Source of the DNA: Silene conica | Taxonomy: Eukaryota; Streptophyta; Magnoliopsida; Caryophyllales; Caryophyllaceae | Assembly: GCA_029255685.2 (NCBI GenBank) | Contig: CM055313.2 | Span: forward strand, 28,206,579-28,270,578 | Length of the DNA: 64,000 nucleotides | Direction: 5' to 3' | Shown here: piece by piece, positions 46,365-56,682 of the stretch | Position numbering within the stretch: the first letter of the stretch is position 1 | Layout: each line of letters starts with the position of its first letter | Made by a program: the position numbers and the translations under genes | Notes under the pieces: generated by a model | The model's input: only the letters and a program-made list of their open reading frames with translations | What the model was told of the DNA's origin: nothing | The model's database searches: none

Positions 46365-49300
46365 CACTACAAGAAACAGGGCATTTAACAACCGAACTTA
46401 TCCAACCGCTGATAATATCGGTCAGTAAATTCAATTAACGACCGAAAACGGTTGGTAATTAGAATTTCGTCGGTAATTTTACCAACCGACCTTAAATCGG
46501 TCGCAAATCACGAACAAGCGGTTGGTATTCAAAAAATTTACCAACCGATTTGTATTAGCGGTCGCAAAACATTGCTTATCGGTCGGTAATGGTCAAATAT
46601 TGAAAATAAACCCGACCATTCCCCAATTTCCCTTTCTCAATTACTTAGAAAACTAACCCAATTAATATACTCCCTCACACCACCACGCTGCTGCGACCGT
46701 CCCTCTACGCTGCTACCGCCACTACCCTTCGACCGCCACTACGCTCCGACCGCCACTACGCTGCAACCGGCTCTGCGCTCACCATTGATTTAGGTAAGTT
46801 TCTATTACTTTCTAATTCCTAATTTGATTTAGGTAAGATTTTTACCAAACTCTTTTTTCTGATTTAGGTTTAATTATTGATGTTTACATTTAATTTGTGT
46901 AGTATTTGATAGTTATTTGTAATTTCAAAATTGATTCCGGCAGGGGTATTAGGGTTAAGAAAAATTGGGGATGTTCTTCAATTCTCTATATTCTTTACAG
47001 TTTTACATTATTGTTAGTTGTTACTGTTTTACCTAGTTTGTGCCTTTGTGTGTATTATGTAGTTTATTGCAGTAATACTAATTTTTGTTCCATAGTTGTC
47101 AGAAGAGGAAACTGGAGTATTGTTCTTGTTAATTTTGAACCTGGTAAAAACATGTACCATAGTTGTGTATATTATATATGGTTGTCCAAGGTATTATTTG
47201 GAGCAGCTGTAGTAGTTGAGTAGCTTGATCTCTGAGTTGGGTAAACTTTAGCAAGTTGTTTGTGTAGATATGCTTTCCTGTAATAGTAACATCAGCAGAG
47301 CAGTAGGGTGAAATTGTGATTGTTTAAGTGTCCGACTCATCATTTAACATGAAAATGGCTCACGTTTTGGATTCAGTTGATCTTAATTTAGCATATAATT
47401 ATTCAATCTAAGCTTTACCCATCCTAACTAAGTTGTATTTATATACTTATATAGATTTATAATGAAGAGGGTGGAACGAGAATGGATGTATGAAAGGGTG
47501 GATGATAGGAAGATGGTTAAGTACGAATTTGTTTCTGGCGTGAATAGTTTTATTGAATATGTTAAAAGCCAAGCTGAATTTAAGAATTCACAACTCATTA
47601 GATGTCCATGTATGAAGTGCAAAAATATTAAATACTTGAGTGAATTTGTGGTACATGATGGAAGTAGATCAAAATTCGGAGACGGTTACGGGAACAGAAC
47701 AAGATGTAATCGATATAGAACCGGGCAAGTTGTGGTACAATTTACTATCCATATTCTACTAAATATATTTCAAAACTGAATTACAATCAATTGTACTTTA
47801 ATTTTATAATATGTATATTGTTAAAGGTTTAATGACACTAAAGTCGTTATGAGAGTTACCCGCTCTTTCAAAAACAACTACGATGCCCCTTATTTTAATT
47901 GGACGGAAACACCTCAAAGGAAAAGAGATGCTTGGTTCAATCATTTCAAGGTATTTGTTATATAGTCTCTTATTTTGTTAATTATTTAGTTAAGTTTAAT
48001 ATATTGCTTATTTTATAACACAAAGTCTTTCTTGTGTTATAGTTTGTGCAAGTGGGATCCAAAGTATGACGATGAGTGTAGAACAAATTTCAAGGAAACG
48101 TGTAGGGTGCGTCTCAAAGGTGCGGTGAATGAAGCCGCAAAGAAGGTAAAAGGTAAGTATAAATCAAACCCGGGTTGGATGCTCCCCAGTGTTTATAAAA
48201 AATTCATTGAGAAGCGAAAGAATCCCGAATTTGTCAAGAAATCACAACAAGCATCGATTAACAAGAAAGGCGGGGAAGATGGTCCGACTACACATCATTA
48301 CGGGTCAATTAAAGCGGTGAAACATGCGGCAAAGATGGTAATTAAGTCAAAACATTTAACTTGCTTTTTTTCCTAATTTCATTATTATTTTTAGTATTTA
48401 TCAATGATTATCTGTTTTGATTTTTCCAAAGGCGAAGAAGGATAAAGAGGGCAAGATCCCTAATGCAGTTGAGCTTTTTGTTGATACTCATAAGAAAGTG
48501 GTTGACGGCGAAGATGTATGGAGTCATCCGAAAGCAAAAAAAATATGTTAGTATCACGATTATAAAATACTTAAATTTTACTCAATTTTTGGTTATATGT
48601 TATTGTCATTATTAATGCCTTGTTATTTTTTTGGATAATGTAGGAGGAGTATGAAATTCGGGTTCGTGACCTTGAAGAACATGGACTACCGGTAGATCCT
48701 AATAAAATTTATTTGGTTCGAGTTGAGTAAGGGATTTCAAAAGGGTGAAGTATTTGGTTTGGGAACTGCCGCACCATTGTATTACAATCGAACCCGGTCA
48801 TCAACTAAAGGTAAGTCTTCAGCATCCGAAACCTATATTCCCGGTGTTCTAATTCAAACAATGGAGGCACGTGAAAGAGAAGCCGAAGAATTTAGGAAGT
48901 TTCGGGAGGAAACACAACAAAAAGAAGAAGAAGCTCGAATAAGGGCAGAAAAGATTATGAAAAACCAAGAAGATATGAATCGTCAAATTGAAGCCTTGAC
49001 TCAAATGTTTCAATCTCAAACTCAATACCATTGCAATAATAGCCTTCTCAACCCTCCTCGTAACCCTAATGATGATAATTCCGGCGGAGGTGGGATTGGG
49101 GGAGCCGGTGTAGGTTTTGAAGTTAGTTAACTTTAGTCTTTAAGGTTGGTATGTACTTGGCCATAATGTTGTTTAGATTTAGTGTTAGTTGTTGTGTAAA
49201 AGACATAACTTGGATTTGTAGGTATTATGTATTTGACACAATATTTGGTCATTGCTAAATGAAAAGACGGTTGTTTCTTGGACCAAACATGTGTGTGTGT

Positions 49301-49919
49301 TTCAAATTGGAGGAATTTATATAGGAAAATGGGAGGAATAAATGTGGGAACATATTGATAGTATAAACCATAATTACCAACCGAATAAAACAATTACCAA
49401 CCGCATATAAAAATTACCAACCGCATAAGTTTCTGGAAAACTTAAATACCTACCGCTTGGAACAAATTACCGACCGAATAATAAAAATTACCCACCGCAG
49501 CAAAAAATTACCGACCGCAGTACCCCCTGATTTTAGTTTTGCAAAGAAACGTTACCAACTGCCTTAACTAATTACCCACCGATGTTCGGTCGGTAATTAC
49601 CTACCAATATTGTTTTACCAACCGATTATCGGTTACAAATTACCGACCGCAATGTATTTACCGACCGATAGTGATTTTAAGTTTGACTAGTCAATGTGGT
49701 AAATTACCAACCGATATTTAAATTACCAACCACACTATCGGTGGGTAAATTACCGACCACATGACATCGGTCAGTAAATAAAAATTACCGACTAGATTTA
49801 CCGACCGACTCTAGTCGGTCACTAAATCACATAAATCGGTAGGTAAACAGTTTTAGCGACCGATTTTGCCTTTTTCCAACCGTTTTTAGCGGTCGCTAAC
49901 AACCTTATTTCTTGTAGTG
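46365..49919 (+). mobile_element. CACTA (En/Spm) transposon, 3555 bp
   Basis: Ends CACTACAAGAAA and TTTCTTGTAGTG form the diagnostic inverted repeat, with a 3-bp TSD TTG (46362-46364, 49920-49922). Subterminal regions (46380-46600, 49370-49910) are packed with ACCGACCG/ACCAACCG words in both orientations, the presumed binding sites for element proteins. Only a TNPA/Ptta-like gene is present; no catalytic Transposase_21-type TNPD protein is visible, so the element depends on an autonomous relative. Confidence 0.95.
47462..49130 (+). pseudogene. CACTA accessory gene: Transposase-associated plus Transposase_24 (Ptta/En-Spm)
   Basis: A multi-exon plus-strand gene. Exon 1 (from ATG 47462) has the Transposase-associated domain (WMYERVDDRK, IRCPCMKCKN). 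An exon at about 47827-47950 (SFKNNYDAPYFNWTE) follows after TTAAAG and ends at AAG/GTATTT. The 48044-48335 exon is Transposase_24 (FKETCRVRLKGAVNEAAKK, GWMLPSVYKKFIEKRKNPEF, GGEDGPTTHHYGSIKA). A further exon at 48432-48547 has ELFVDTHKKVVDGEDVW. The last, 48645-49130, has EEYEIRVRDLEEHG, then a stop at 48729-48731, but the family signature KGEVFGLGTAAPLYY continues in another frame, so one small indel breaks it. The C-terminus is Glu/Arg-rich coiled coil then Gly-rich. Such proteins are thought to bind subterminal repeats. Confidence 0.7.
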
Positions 49920-50577
49920 TTGTAAGATTTATGTTTAAAATTGAAATGTGTCAATTATTAAACAATAAACGATATTTTATAATATCGTGATTAGAATGAA
50001 TTGGGTTATAATTATTACAAAAGTTGTAAATCGTATTGACGATTATTATGAATGACCATTTTATTTAATAGTAATTTCGAATTACTAGTCAACTTTATAA
50101 ATATGATTTATTAATTTATGAATAACATTTACTTGTTAAATATGTATGATTAAATTAAAACAATTGTTATTTTATAATATTGTGACAATACATGTAACAT
50201 AATATACAATTGTGAAGTTGACAAAAATTATAAAATGGACTATATGTTATGTGTGGTTGCCGGTTTTGTATAGGTTAGTTAAGGGCATGATTATTGTTTA
50301 TTAGTGAATAAACACAATCATTAAAGACACCTTGAGAACACTAACCTAGAGCCATCCTAGTGCCTTGAGAAGTCAAGATGTTCCCCATTGTGGCTCCCTA
50401 AGGCCGGCTAGCCTCCTTCCCCATGCCCATGCTTAAGTTAATTGTTTTCTTAATAAAATGGATGTTTAGTATATAAGATACACAACATCCTCATTCTACT
50501 CCTCTCTTTAGCCGAAAATCTCACCAACTAAGGAGTAAAATTAACAACCTCAAATTAATATTATAAGATAATATATG

Positions 50578-50665
<88 letters not shown>

Positions 50666-51770
50666 CTATTTGTAGTATTGAAATAATATTCTAATTAAGA
50701 GATTAGGATTTACATTAAGGAGAAACCGATTTCTAGTCTAGCAACTACAAGGTTTCGGTTCATTAAGGGGTTGTCTTGGTGCATCACAAAGGAGGTGTTC
50801 TTGTTGAACATTGGAGGATCATCCTTGCTAGCATTTGGACCGAGTGTAAGGACTCGAAATCTCTCCCATTTCCGCATAAATTAAGCATGCATAAGATCAC
50901 ATAAATAAGTTAATTAAAATGTTAATTAAAGTATTTTGATTAGTATGACTAAATATTTAGTTTATGAGTAACTAAAAACCCTTCATTATCTTGGGTAAAA
51001 ACTTACCTAAATAGACGGAGGGCGAGAAGAGGAATCCGTGGACGCGAAAATCGTCTCAATCGGATGAGTAACGAAGGTTTTATGAGAGTTTTAAGGTTTG
51101 GAGGAGAAAATTAAAATGGTGTTTGTTACAAATCTGAAAAATGAAATGAAGGTGGGAGGTATAAGATGGTGGGGTTAGGGTTTTGTGAGGAAGGATGAGG
51201 AAAATGGGTCCATTAACAAGTTAGGCCCATAAGACAAGTTTTAAGACGGTTTAAGCTAAAAACACCGACTTAAGGTAACTATAAACTTAAGACAATACAA
51301 ATATTTCCGGACTATGAAATTAAATTGCTAAGACGTAAATTACGCAATTAATTGAAATCTTATTTAAATCCTTTAAAATATTCCCACATAAATTAATCAG
51401 TTATTTAAATGAAATTCCAAAAATTACGAAATATAAATTATTCTTGAAATAGAACTTAAAATCTTTAAATTTCCAAGTTCCGAAATATTGGGATGTTACA
51501 GACCAACCTCGCGTATGTTCAGACCTGTTTTGCTTCGTTAATTATAATATCCTATAACGAGAACGAAAGAAGACCTGTAGGGTGCTAGCAATGACTGACC
51601 TAAGATTGAAAGATACGGGGAGGGCATTAGTTAACGTTTTAAGACGGCTAGGTTACTAAGACTGAAAGGTATGTGACCTAGAGTTTAGGAATCACCTTTA
51701 TTGTTGACACTCAACATTTGTGAGACCTAGGAACTAATAGCATAGGCCGAAAGGAGCTATTAGATAACAT

Positions 51771-53227
51771 TGTTGGGGCTGGTGTCCTTGACAGTTAGTA
51801 CAATGACTTACTAAATCTCTTAAAGGATCGTAAGGGCATACTTTGGTATTATTATCAGCTGATCCACGTTTATCAATAACGGTTGGCTTGCTAGATAAGT
51901 TTGACGTTATTGTCATACGGATGGCGGTGATCAACTGGTCCCTATACGTCACACCTATAAGACACGTTTGAGAGATGTGAAGGTATGAAAATACAGTCAC
52001 ATTTATGCCGGATATGACTAAACAGTTAGTCAGAGGTATTGACTATTAAATTAGTCAATGAGATGTTGAGATTATTATTTAATACGGATTAAATAATTTT
52101 AGCTAATACGGATTACATGATTAATTCGTAAATTAAATATAAACGGTTATATTTAATTAAATATTGAATTCATATATATTAATATAAGCAGTTATATTAA
52201 TTAACTTAATTATACAATATCGTATTTTTATCAGACCATTATTAATGTATCGACTACATTAATATCTGATAACGTGTATACGATTTATAATTAAATCCCG
52301 CAAATTATATTTTATCTTTAGGGTCGGATCACGCAAAGGAATATGGTAAGAGTGGAAAGCCCACTCTTACCCTAGGTACAATTTGGCCGAGTGGAGCACT
52401 ACAAAAGGAGAGTAATTCTCCTTTTGTCAGGACTCCAACTCTACTACTGGTAATTCACTTTTCACAGTAATTAGGTTTTGAGAACTGTCTTTTCCCAAAA
52501 CCTAGATCTCACATCTAAAACCTCACAAAAACTCTCCCCATATTGCAAGGCAATTGGAGAGCATTTCTAGCATACGCGACATCGTCTCAGACAAAGTCTT
52601 GGGTGCAAGTTATAGGAGGGAATTTACTTTAATTCCTGTTCTTAGGCCATTATTAGCGCAAGGACCTAAGGTTGTAATTCTATTTCATGTTTTTCTATCT
52701 TATGACCATTGTTGTTAAAATCGCGATCCGGATCGTAGGATCGTACGATCCTACGATCCAAAAAGTGGAAAACGATTCAAATCGTCGTAGGATCGTTTTG
52801 GCGGTAGGATCGGTATAGGATCGGTCAGGATCGTACAGGATCGGTCAGGATCGATGGTAGGATCGTTCAGGATCGTAAAATGCTTATTTGTGTTATAAAT
52901 GTGAGTTTGTTGTTTTTCTATACTTATAGCTCTTAATTAAAGGTATATGCAATATGTTAATATGATTATTGCAATTTTCATGTCATTAAATTAACTTTTA
53001 ACATTATACATCACAAATTAGACCAAATTCTGTGCATAAACTTGTTTATCTAAGCTATTTGTAGGATCTTACGATCCTACGATTCGATCTTGCGATCCGA
53101 TCCTACCACCCCTCTTCGATCCAAACTAGGATCCCGATCCTGACAACATTACTTATGACCATAATCGCATTGTAATATTTCGTTATAATCCTACATTTTT
53201 AGTGTGAATACATGTTTATTCCCCACA
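51771..53227. mobile_element. Solo LTR, Copia-like, inside the Athila 3' LTR
   Basis: TGTTGGGGCTGG to TTCCCCACA with a perfect TSD AACAT (51766-51770, 53228-53232). About 1.0 kb once the nested MITE is removed. No PBS, PPT or coding sequence. TGTTGGGG/CCCCACA are plausible LTR ends; family assignment is a guess from style. Confidence 0.75.
52709..53152. mobile_element. MULE-type MITE rich in GATCGTAGGATCG
   Basis: A 9-bp duplication TTATGACCA (52700-52708, 53153-53161) indicates Mutator-type insertion. Ends are imperfect inverted repeats (TTGTTGTTAAAATCGCGATC against GATCCCGATCCTGACAACAT). The interior is built from ACGATCCTACGATCC words on both strands and has no ORF. Confidence 0.8.
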
Positions 53228-54305
53228 AACATAGACCGAGAGGATTTGTTATACCCCTTACGCGACTGCAGTACATGTTGGCCTAGATTATATGTCATCG
53301 ACTCATCGTAGCATTATACGAACCGATCATCCTAACATCATTTTACCATAAGTTTTCAATCAAAACCCCCAACTTGTTACCTTAAGACATAGACTTAGAA
53401 CAATAAACACTCTCAATCCTCCTTGTGGTTCGACCCTTGACTTACTCTATCTAGTTTAAGTTTAGGAATATAAATTTTATCTTTGACACCCACAACAACG
53501 GGTATCACTCATCTATTAAATCACATAACAAACATATAACTCAGTCCCTAACATGCTTCTAAGTCAATACATCATCAAGTGTTCATAATTTACACAAAAC
53601 ACAACCATTAAACCATTTATCATGCTACTATAACAATAAGGCCGAGTTTCTCAATATCGTCACCTTTACTTAGCAAGTTCTTCAATCTCCTTTTCAACAA
53701 TCACTAACTCTTCCTCCGGGTTATCACAAGTACCACCTAAAAGCACAAAAACATGGATTAAGAGACCAATTTCGAGATTAGGGCAAAACAACCCGGAAAA
53801 CAAGTTTGGCGAATTGAGAAATGAAAGTGATAGGAAGAACGGAAATCGCGAGAGGAACGCGTAGGTGAAATTCTTACCTCGTTCCGAGTTGTGACGGGTT
53901 CTAGGATGATATTTTAAGAGATTGGAATGTGATAAAAATGGTGAACCAAGTTCACTGTTTCTTTTTCTTTCTTTTGTTTTCTAAGTAAAGAAAGAGATTT
54001 GTGAAGGAGAAATAAGAAATGAGCTATTTATGATACTAATGAGTCGGGTTTCCACTTTAATGAAACGGAAACCTTAAGGACGGAATGCCAAGTGAAAATA
54101 AGACATCTTAAGATTAAATAAAATCCTAAGACGGAACTTAACAGTATTTCTTAAAAATAATTTACGAAATATAAGTAAAATATTATTAAATTTCGAAAAC
54201 CACTTTAATTATTAAAATATACTTTACGAAAAATGCGGGATGTTACACCCGACATGATTATTTGAGTGGTTTTGAGAGGGTTTTTTGGGTACGATGATCA
54301 CTATA

Positions 54306-54325
54306 GCCCCACGGTGGGCGCCCAA
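54306..54325 (-). promoter_or_regulatory. Primer-binding site of the Tat/Retand-like element
   Basis: The minus strand reads TTGGGCGCCCACCGTGGGGC, 1 bp from the LTR at 54327. It resembles the GCGCCnACCGTGGGG sites of Tat/Ogre-type elements. Confidence 0.7.
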
Positions 54326-54326
54326 A

Positions 54327-54946
54327 TGTTTTGGTAAAAAATTACCAAAGGTGATTACTCGGGTTATAGCGATCTTTAGACGGATTATGATTTAGACGTT
54401 GTTAAACATGGTAGGGACGAAGTGATAAAAAATAGAGGATGAAGAGACCATTTGGTGACGCGGGAAACCCGTAAGGGAAAAACCGCGGGAGGAATCGGTA
54501 TTCCCCCAAATGCACTAGAAACTTGGATACTTAGTACCCTTTTTACAACATTTGCGTGAGGCTTACAAGGATAGTGGACTAATTTCTTCCTAAGTGTTTT
54601 TGTGAATGATCTCTACATAATAAATATGCATCCCTATTTATAACATATGAGGAGAGTACAAGTCCTTTGGGTAATAACCAACGTGCAAGGCCCAGCCGTT
54701 GGCCACTTCTCGGTCCATTCCCAACTATGCTCTTTCCCTTGTAATTGGGCTTTATTGGAAAGCTAACAATTTGGGCCACCAATCTTCTTCAACACGCTTC
54801 CCTCCCTTCCTTATTGTTTGTGTTTCTTTTGATAACAATTAGACGGTTAAGATCGCGCCACCTCGTTGATCCATGCCTTTCCAGATTAACCAGTATTGCA
54901 CTGCCACGTGTCATCTAATCAAAATTGTAAATTTTGAGGCCCAACA
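54327..54946 (-). repeat. 5' LTR of the Tat/Retand-like element
   Basis: 620 bp, partner of 439-1059, with the TATA region near 54635. The ORF at 54579-54782 mirrors the one in the other LTR and is not a gene. Confidence 0.85.
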
Positions 54947-54950
54947 GGTA

Positions 54951-55320
54951 TTAATAAATTTGTTGATAGAATAACGAAATTACTTGTGAATGTGCGAATT
55001 ACGAGTCATAATTTGTAAAATTTTAGCAATTTGGTTGGTGGTGAAGAGGAGATGCCTGAATTTCAAACCCTAATTGTAAAAATCACCCTCTTGAAGATAA
55101 AAAACATTCATTCAATCAATTAAACGAAGGATTTTAATAAATTTGTTGATAGAATAACAAAATTATTTGTGAATGTGCGAATTAAAATCCATAATTTGTT
55201 AAATTATCAAATTATTAACAACTTGGTTGGTAGTGAAAAAGAGAGAAGAGAGATTATTTTTAACAAAGGGTAAATTCGGAATACGGTAATAAAGAGTACG
55301 GGATTTAAGTAATATCATGT
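54951..55320 (+). repeat. 183-bp tandem repeat, two units
   Basis: TTAATAAATTTGTTGATAGA occurs at 54951 and 55134 (183-bp spacing), followed by TGTGAATGTGCGAATTA in both. The copy interrupted by the nest has its other part at 360-438. The repeat lies inside the putative MULE-type element. Confidence 0.75.
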
Positions 55321-55339
55321 GCGGGATTTAGCAAATACG

Positions 55340-55946
55340 TAATTTTTTTGTTAACAAGCTTTGCAATATACCAAGTCGTTGGTGGTAATAACACGCTATT
55401 CATGATGTTTATTATGTCAAATCTTGAATTCTTCGATTGCATTATTTCACTTTGTTGCGGATTGGAGGTAACACTTTCCTTGAACCCAAGCTTATTTTTG
55501 TTTTGTGTAGACATGAGTACATGACTTCCATTTTCGCCTATTCAACCCGTTTAGCAGGTCTAGATATGTGGGATCTACTCTATTGGGACTTTTGATATTG
55601 TATCAACGGTCAATGGCTAAACCCAATAAGAGATTCCGTTAGCACATTAGGACTTCCGTCAATGCCTAAACCCGAAACTTGGGTTTTCAATTGATCAAAG
55701 TTTGTTTGGACGGCTACATAGGCATTGCCGGGATGGAACAGGAGGACTACTTGTGGTGTTATCATAATCACGGGCGTCTAAGGCTCTACGAAGTCACGAG
55801 TGCGGGATTTAGGTTTTTGATTTTGGTCACCGAATTCACAAGCTTTATTGTGGATTCAATTCAAGTTTCGAAGTACAGTACATTTGGACATTCATGTTTA
55901 GGGTGTCGTGTTTTTTCCTTGTAAACAAAAAACCTTTATATATTTA
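55340..55946. other. Unassigned low-copy sequence
   Basis: No repeat relationship recognised. An 81-codon plus-strand ORF (55679-55924) contains EDYLWCYHNHGRLRLYEV and could be a worn fragment of a host gene, but no domain is recognisable and no start or splice context supports it. Confidence 0.35.
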
Positions 55947-56679
55947 GGCTATGTTTGGATATGGGGATTTGGAGGGAAAGGGAGGGATGAAGTTTCTCTT
56001 GTTTAGATACAATATTTAGAGGGAGGGAAATGAGGGGAAGAAATTAGAGGATCTATTTTCTCTCCATTAGTTCAAATTGATTTCTTTATTAGGGAGGTGA
56101 GATTTGGAAGGAAAAGACAACTCCTCCATACAATACATCATGTCCCTCTTTTATCTACTCCCATTTCCCTCTTAGAATTTTTATTATCCAAACAACCCCA
56201 ATTTATTTCCCTCCCCTCACCTCACCTCACCTCTCTTTCCCTCTCTCCTCTCCCTTTCCCTCCTAAAATTGTATCCAAACACACTCTTAGGGTGTGTTTG
56301 GATACAATTTTAGGAGGGAAAGGGAGGGGAGGGAAAGGGAGGGGAGGTGAAGTGAGGTGAGGTGAGGTGAGGGGAATTTTGGTTGTTTGGATAATAAAAT
56401 TATTGAGAGGGAAATGAAAGGGGATAAAAAGGGACATGGTATATTGGATAGAGATGTTAATGAAATATGATGAATAATGTAGTGTATTATGGTTTTCCTT
56501 CCAAATCTCACCTACTTAGGAAAGAAAACTATTTGAACTAATGGAAAGAAAATGGATCCTCTCATTTCTCTCCCCCCTCATTTCCCTCCCACTCAATATT
56601 GTATCCAAACGAGAAAAACTACATTCCTCCCTTTCCCTCCCCTCCCTTTCCCTCCAAATCCCCCTATCCAAACATAGCC
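55947..56679. mobile_element. Paired Tourist/Harbinger-like MITEs (GTTTGGATA type)
   Basis: Outer ends GGCTATGTTTGGATA and TATCCAAACATAGCC form a perfect inverted repeat with TTA on both sides (55944-55946, 56680-56682), as in PIF/Harbinger insertions. In the middle a second pair, TTGTATCCAAACACAC and GTGTGTTTGGATACAA, meets around a TTA at about 56287-56289. Two ~0.35-kb elements thus lie head to tail or were joined by recombination. The interior is GGGAGGGA/TCCCTCCC-rich; ORFs here are by-products. Confidence 0.75.
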
Positions 56680-56682
56680 TTA

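Larger units (their letters stand above)
28802..50985 (+). mobile_element. Copia-type gag-only retrotransposon (TR-GAG) with long leader
   Basis: A perfect TSD TTATC (28797-28801, 50986-50990) flanks it. The 5' LTR is 28802-30127 and the 3' LTR 46074-50985, interrupted by a CACTA element. PBS is at 30130-30141 and PPT (CAAGTGGGAGAT) at 46062-46073. The 15.9-kb internal region has about 12.5 kb of non-coding leader (including a hAT MITE and a 583-bp satellite), one Copia-like gag (42699-43714), and a 2.3-kb non-coding tail. No integrase or RT is recognisable. Gag-only elements are known in plants as TR-GAGs; the very long repeat-filled leader and the apparent introns are unusual. Confidence 0.85.
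46074..50985 (+). repeat. TR-GAG 3' LTR, split by a CACTA transposon
   Basis: 46074-46364 plus 49920-50985, about 1354 bp after removing the CACTA element and its TSD. It matches 28802-30127 with few changes. The extra length is mainly the (AT)n tract. Confidence 0.9.
19903..51500 (-). mobile_element. LARD (large non-coding Ty3/Gypsy derivative)
   Basis: Long LTRs (19903-22842, about 2.94 kb; 26316-28801 plus 50991-51500, about 3.0 kb) flank a 3.47-kb internal region with no recognisable gag or pol. On the minus strand LTRs start TGTAACATC; PBS TGGTATCAGAGC is at 26302-26313 and a PPT (AAAGATGGGGTGAT) at 22843-22856. Long LTRs around a non-coding middle are the definition of a LARD. The left TSD is lost to a deletion; the right flank GACCA matches the Athila LTR context near 7945. 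The LTR end next to the PBS reads TA instead of CA on the minus strand (26316-26317). Confidence 0.85.
26316..51500 (-). repeat. LARD 5' LTR, split by the TR-GAG element
   Basis: The pieces 26316-28801 and 50991-51500 join at the TTATC duplication. Together they match the 3' LTR at 19903-22842. Confidence 0.85.
6942..53507 (+). mobile_element. Athila-type Ty3/Gypsy element, no pol
   Basis: A perfect TSD CTCAT (6937-6941, 53508-53512) flanks it. The 5' LTR is 6942-8543. The 3' LTR is 19876-53507, heavily interrupted. The LTR start TGACGCGTGTC / TGATGCGTGTC and the PBS TTTTGGCGCCGCTGCC at 8546 are typical of Athila. Order: LTR, PBS, gag-PR (8666-11351), non-coding 3' region with a tandem Gypsy insertion (12814-18945), PPT GGTTTGGGGAA near 19865, 3' LTR. 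RT, RNase H and integrase are missing between 11351 and 12813, so it is a non-autonomous derivative. Confidence 0.9.
19876..53507 (+). repeat. Athila 3' LTR, broken into pieces
   Basis: Surviving pieces are 19876-19905 (LTR start), 51501-51770 and 53228-53507 (LTR end GGGTATCA). Compared with the 5' LTR, the stretch equivalent to about 6972-7945 is missing. The LARD occupies the gap, and its own first ~30 bp are also lost, so one deletion removed both. Confidence 0.85.
5008..54247 (-). mobile_element. Solo LTR of a Ty3/Gypsy family, interrupted by Athila
   Basis: The ends are TGTAAAACCCC at 5008 and GGGATGTTACA at 54247, flanked by a perfect 5-bp TSD CCCGA (5003-5007, 54248-54252). The Athila insertion at 6942-53507 splits it into 5008-6941 and 53513-54247, about 2.67 kb in all. 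There is no PBS, PPT or coding region, so it is a solo LTR left by LTR-LTR recombination. Read on the minus strand it starts TGTAACATCC and ends GGTTTTACA. It is related to the LARD LTRs at 19903-22842 and 26316-51500, sharing the stem-loop architecture and the CCGG-rich module. Confidence 0.85.
439..54946 (-). mobile_element. Outer Ty3/Gypsy Tat/Retand-like element, pol deleted
   Basis: Related LTRs lie at 439-1059 and 54327-54946. The element reads on the minus strand: 5' LTR at the right, PBS at 54306-54325, gag at about 5007-3580, an antisense (plus-strand) ORF region at 1369-3580, a purine-rich tract at about 1060-1075, and the 3' LTR at the left. Gag followed by antisense ORFs before the 3' LTR is the layout known for Retand/Grande-type Tat elements, but protease, RT, RNase H and integrase are absent. 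No matching TSD is seen (AGACG left, GGTAT right), so the ends may have mutated or recombined. All younger elements between 5008 and 54247 are nested in it. Confidence 0.75.
107..55339. mobile_element. Mutator-like TIR element (MITE size) split by the retroelement nest
   Basis: The left arm near 107-180 carries TTGCTAAATCCCGCACA. Its imperfect reverse complement, TGTGCGGGATTTAGCAA, lies near 55319-55335, and similarity continues inward for roughly 70 bp. The flanks resemble each other (TTTATTTTTTG at about 96-106, TAATTTTTTTG at 55340-55350), like a 9-11 bp Mutator-type duplication with mismatches. Without the 54.5-kb insertion at 439-54946 the element would be only about 0.7 kb, with no transposase seen. 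Inference: an old MULE-derived MITE that served as landing site. The TSD is imperfect, so a plain inverted repeat remains possible. Confidence 0.45.

Noticed and set aside
439..54946. Target-site duplication for the outer Tat/Retand element
   Set aside because: Flanks AGACG and GGTAT do not match; reported as absent.
56097..56511. Several Ser/Pro/Leu-rich ORFs on both strands
   Set aside because: All are translations of the CCCTCC/GGGAGG interior of paired MITEs.
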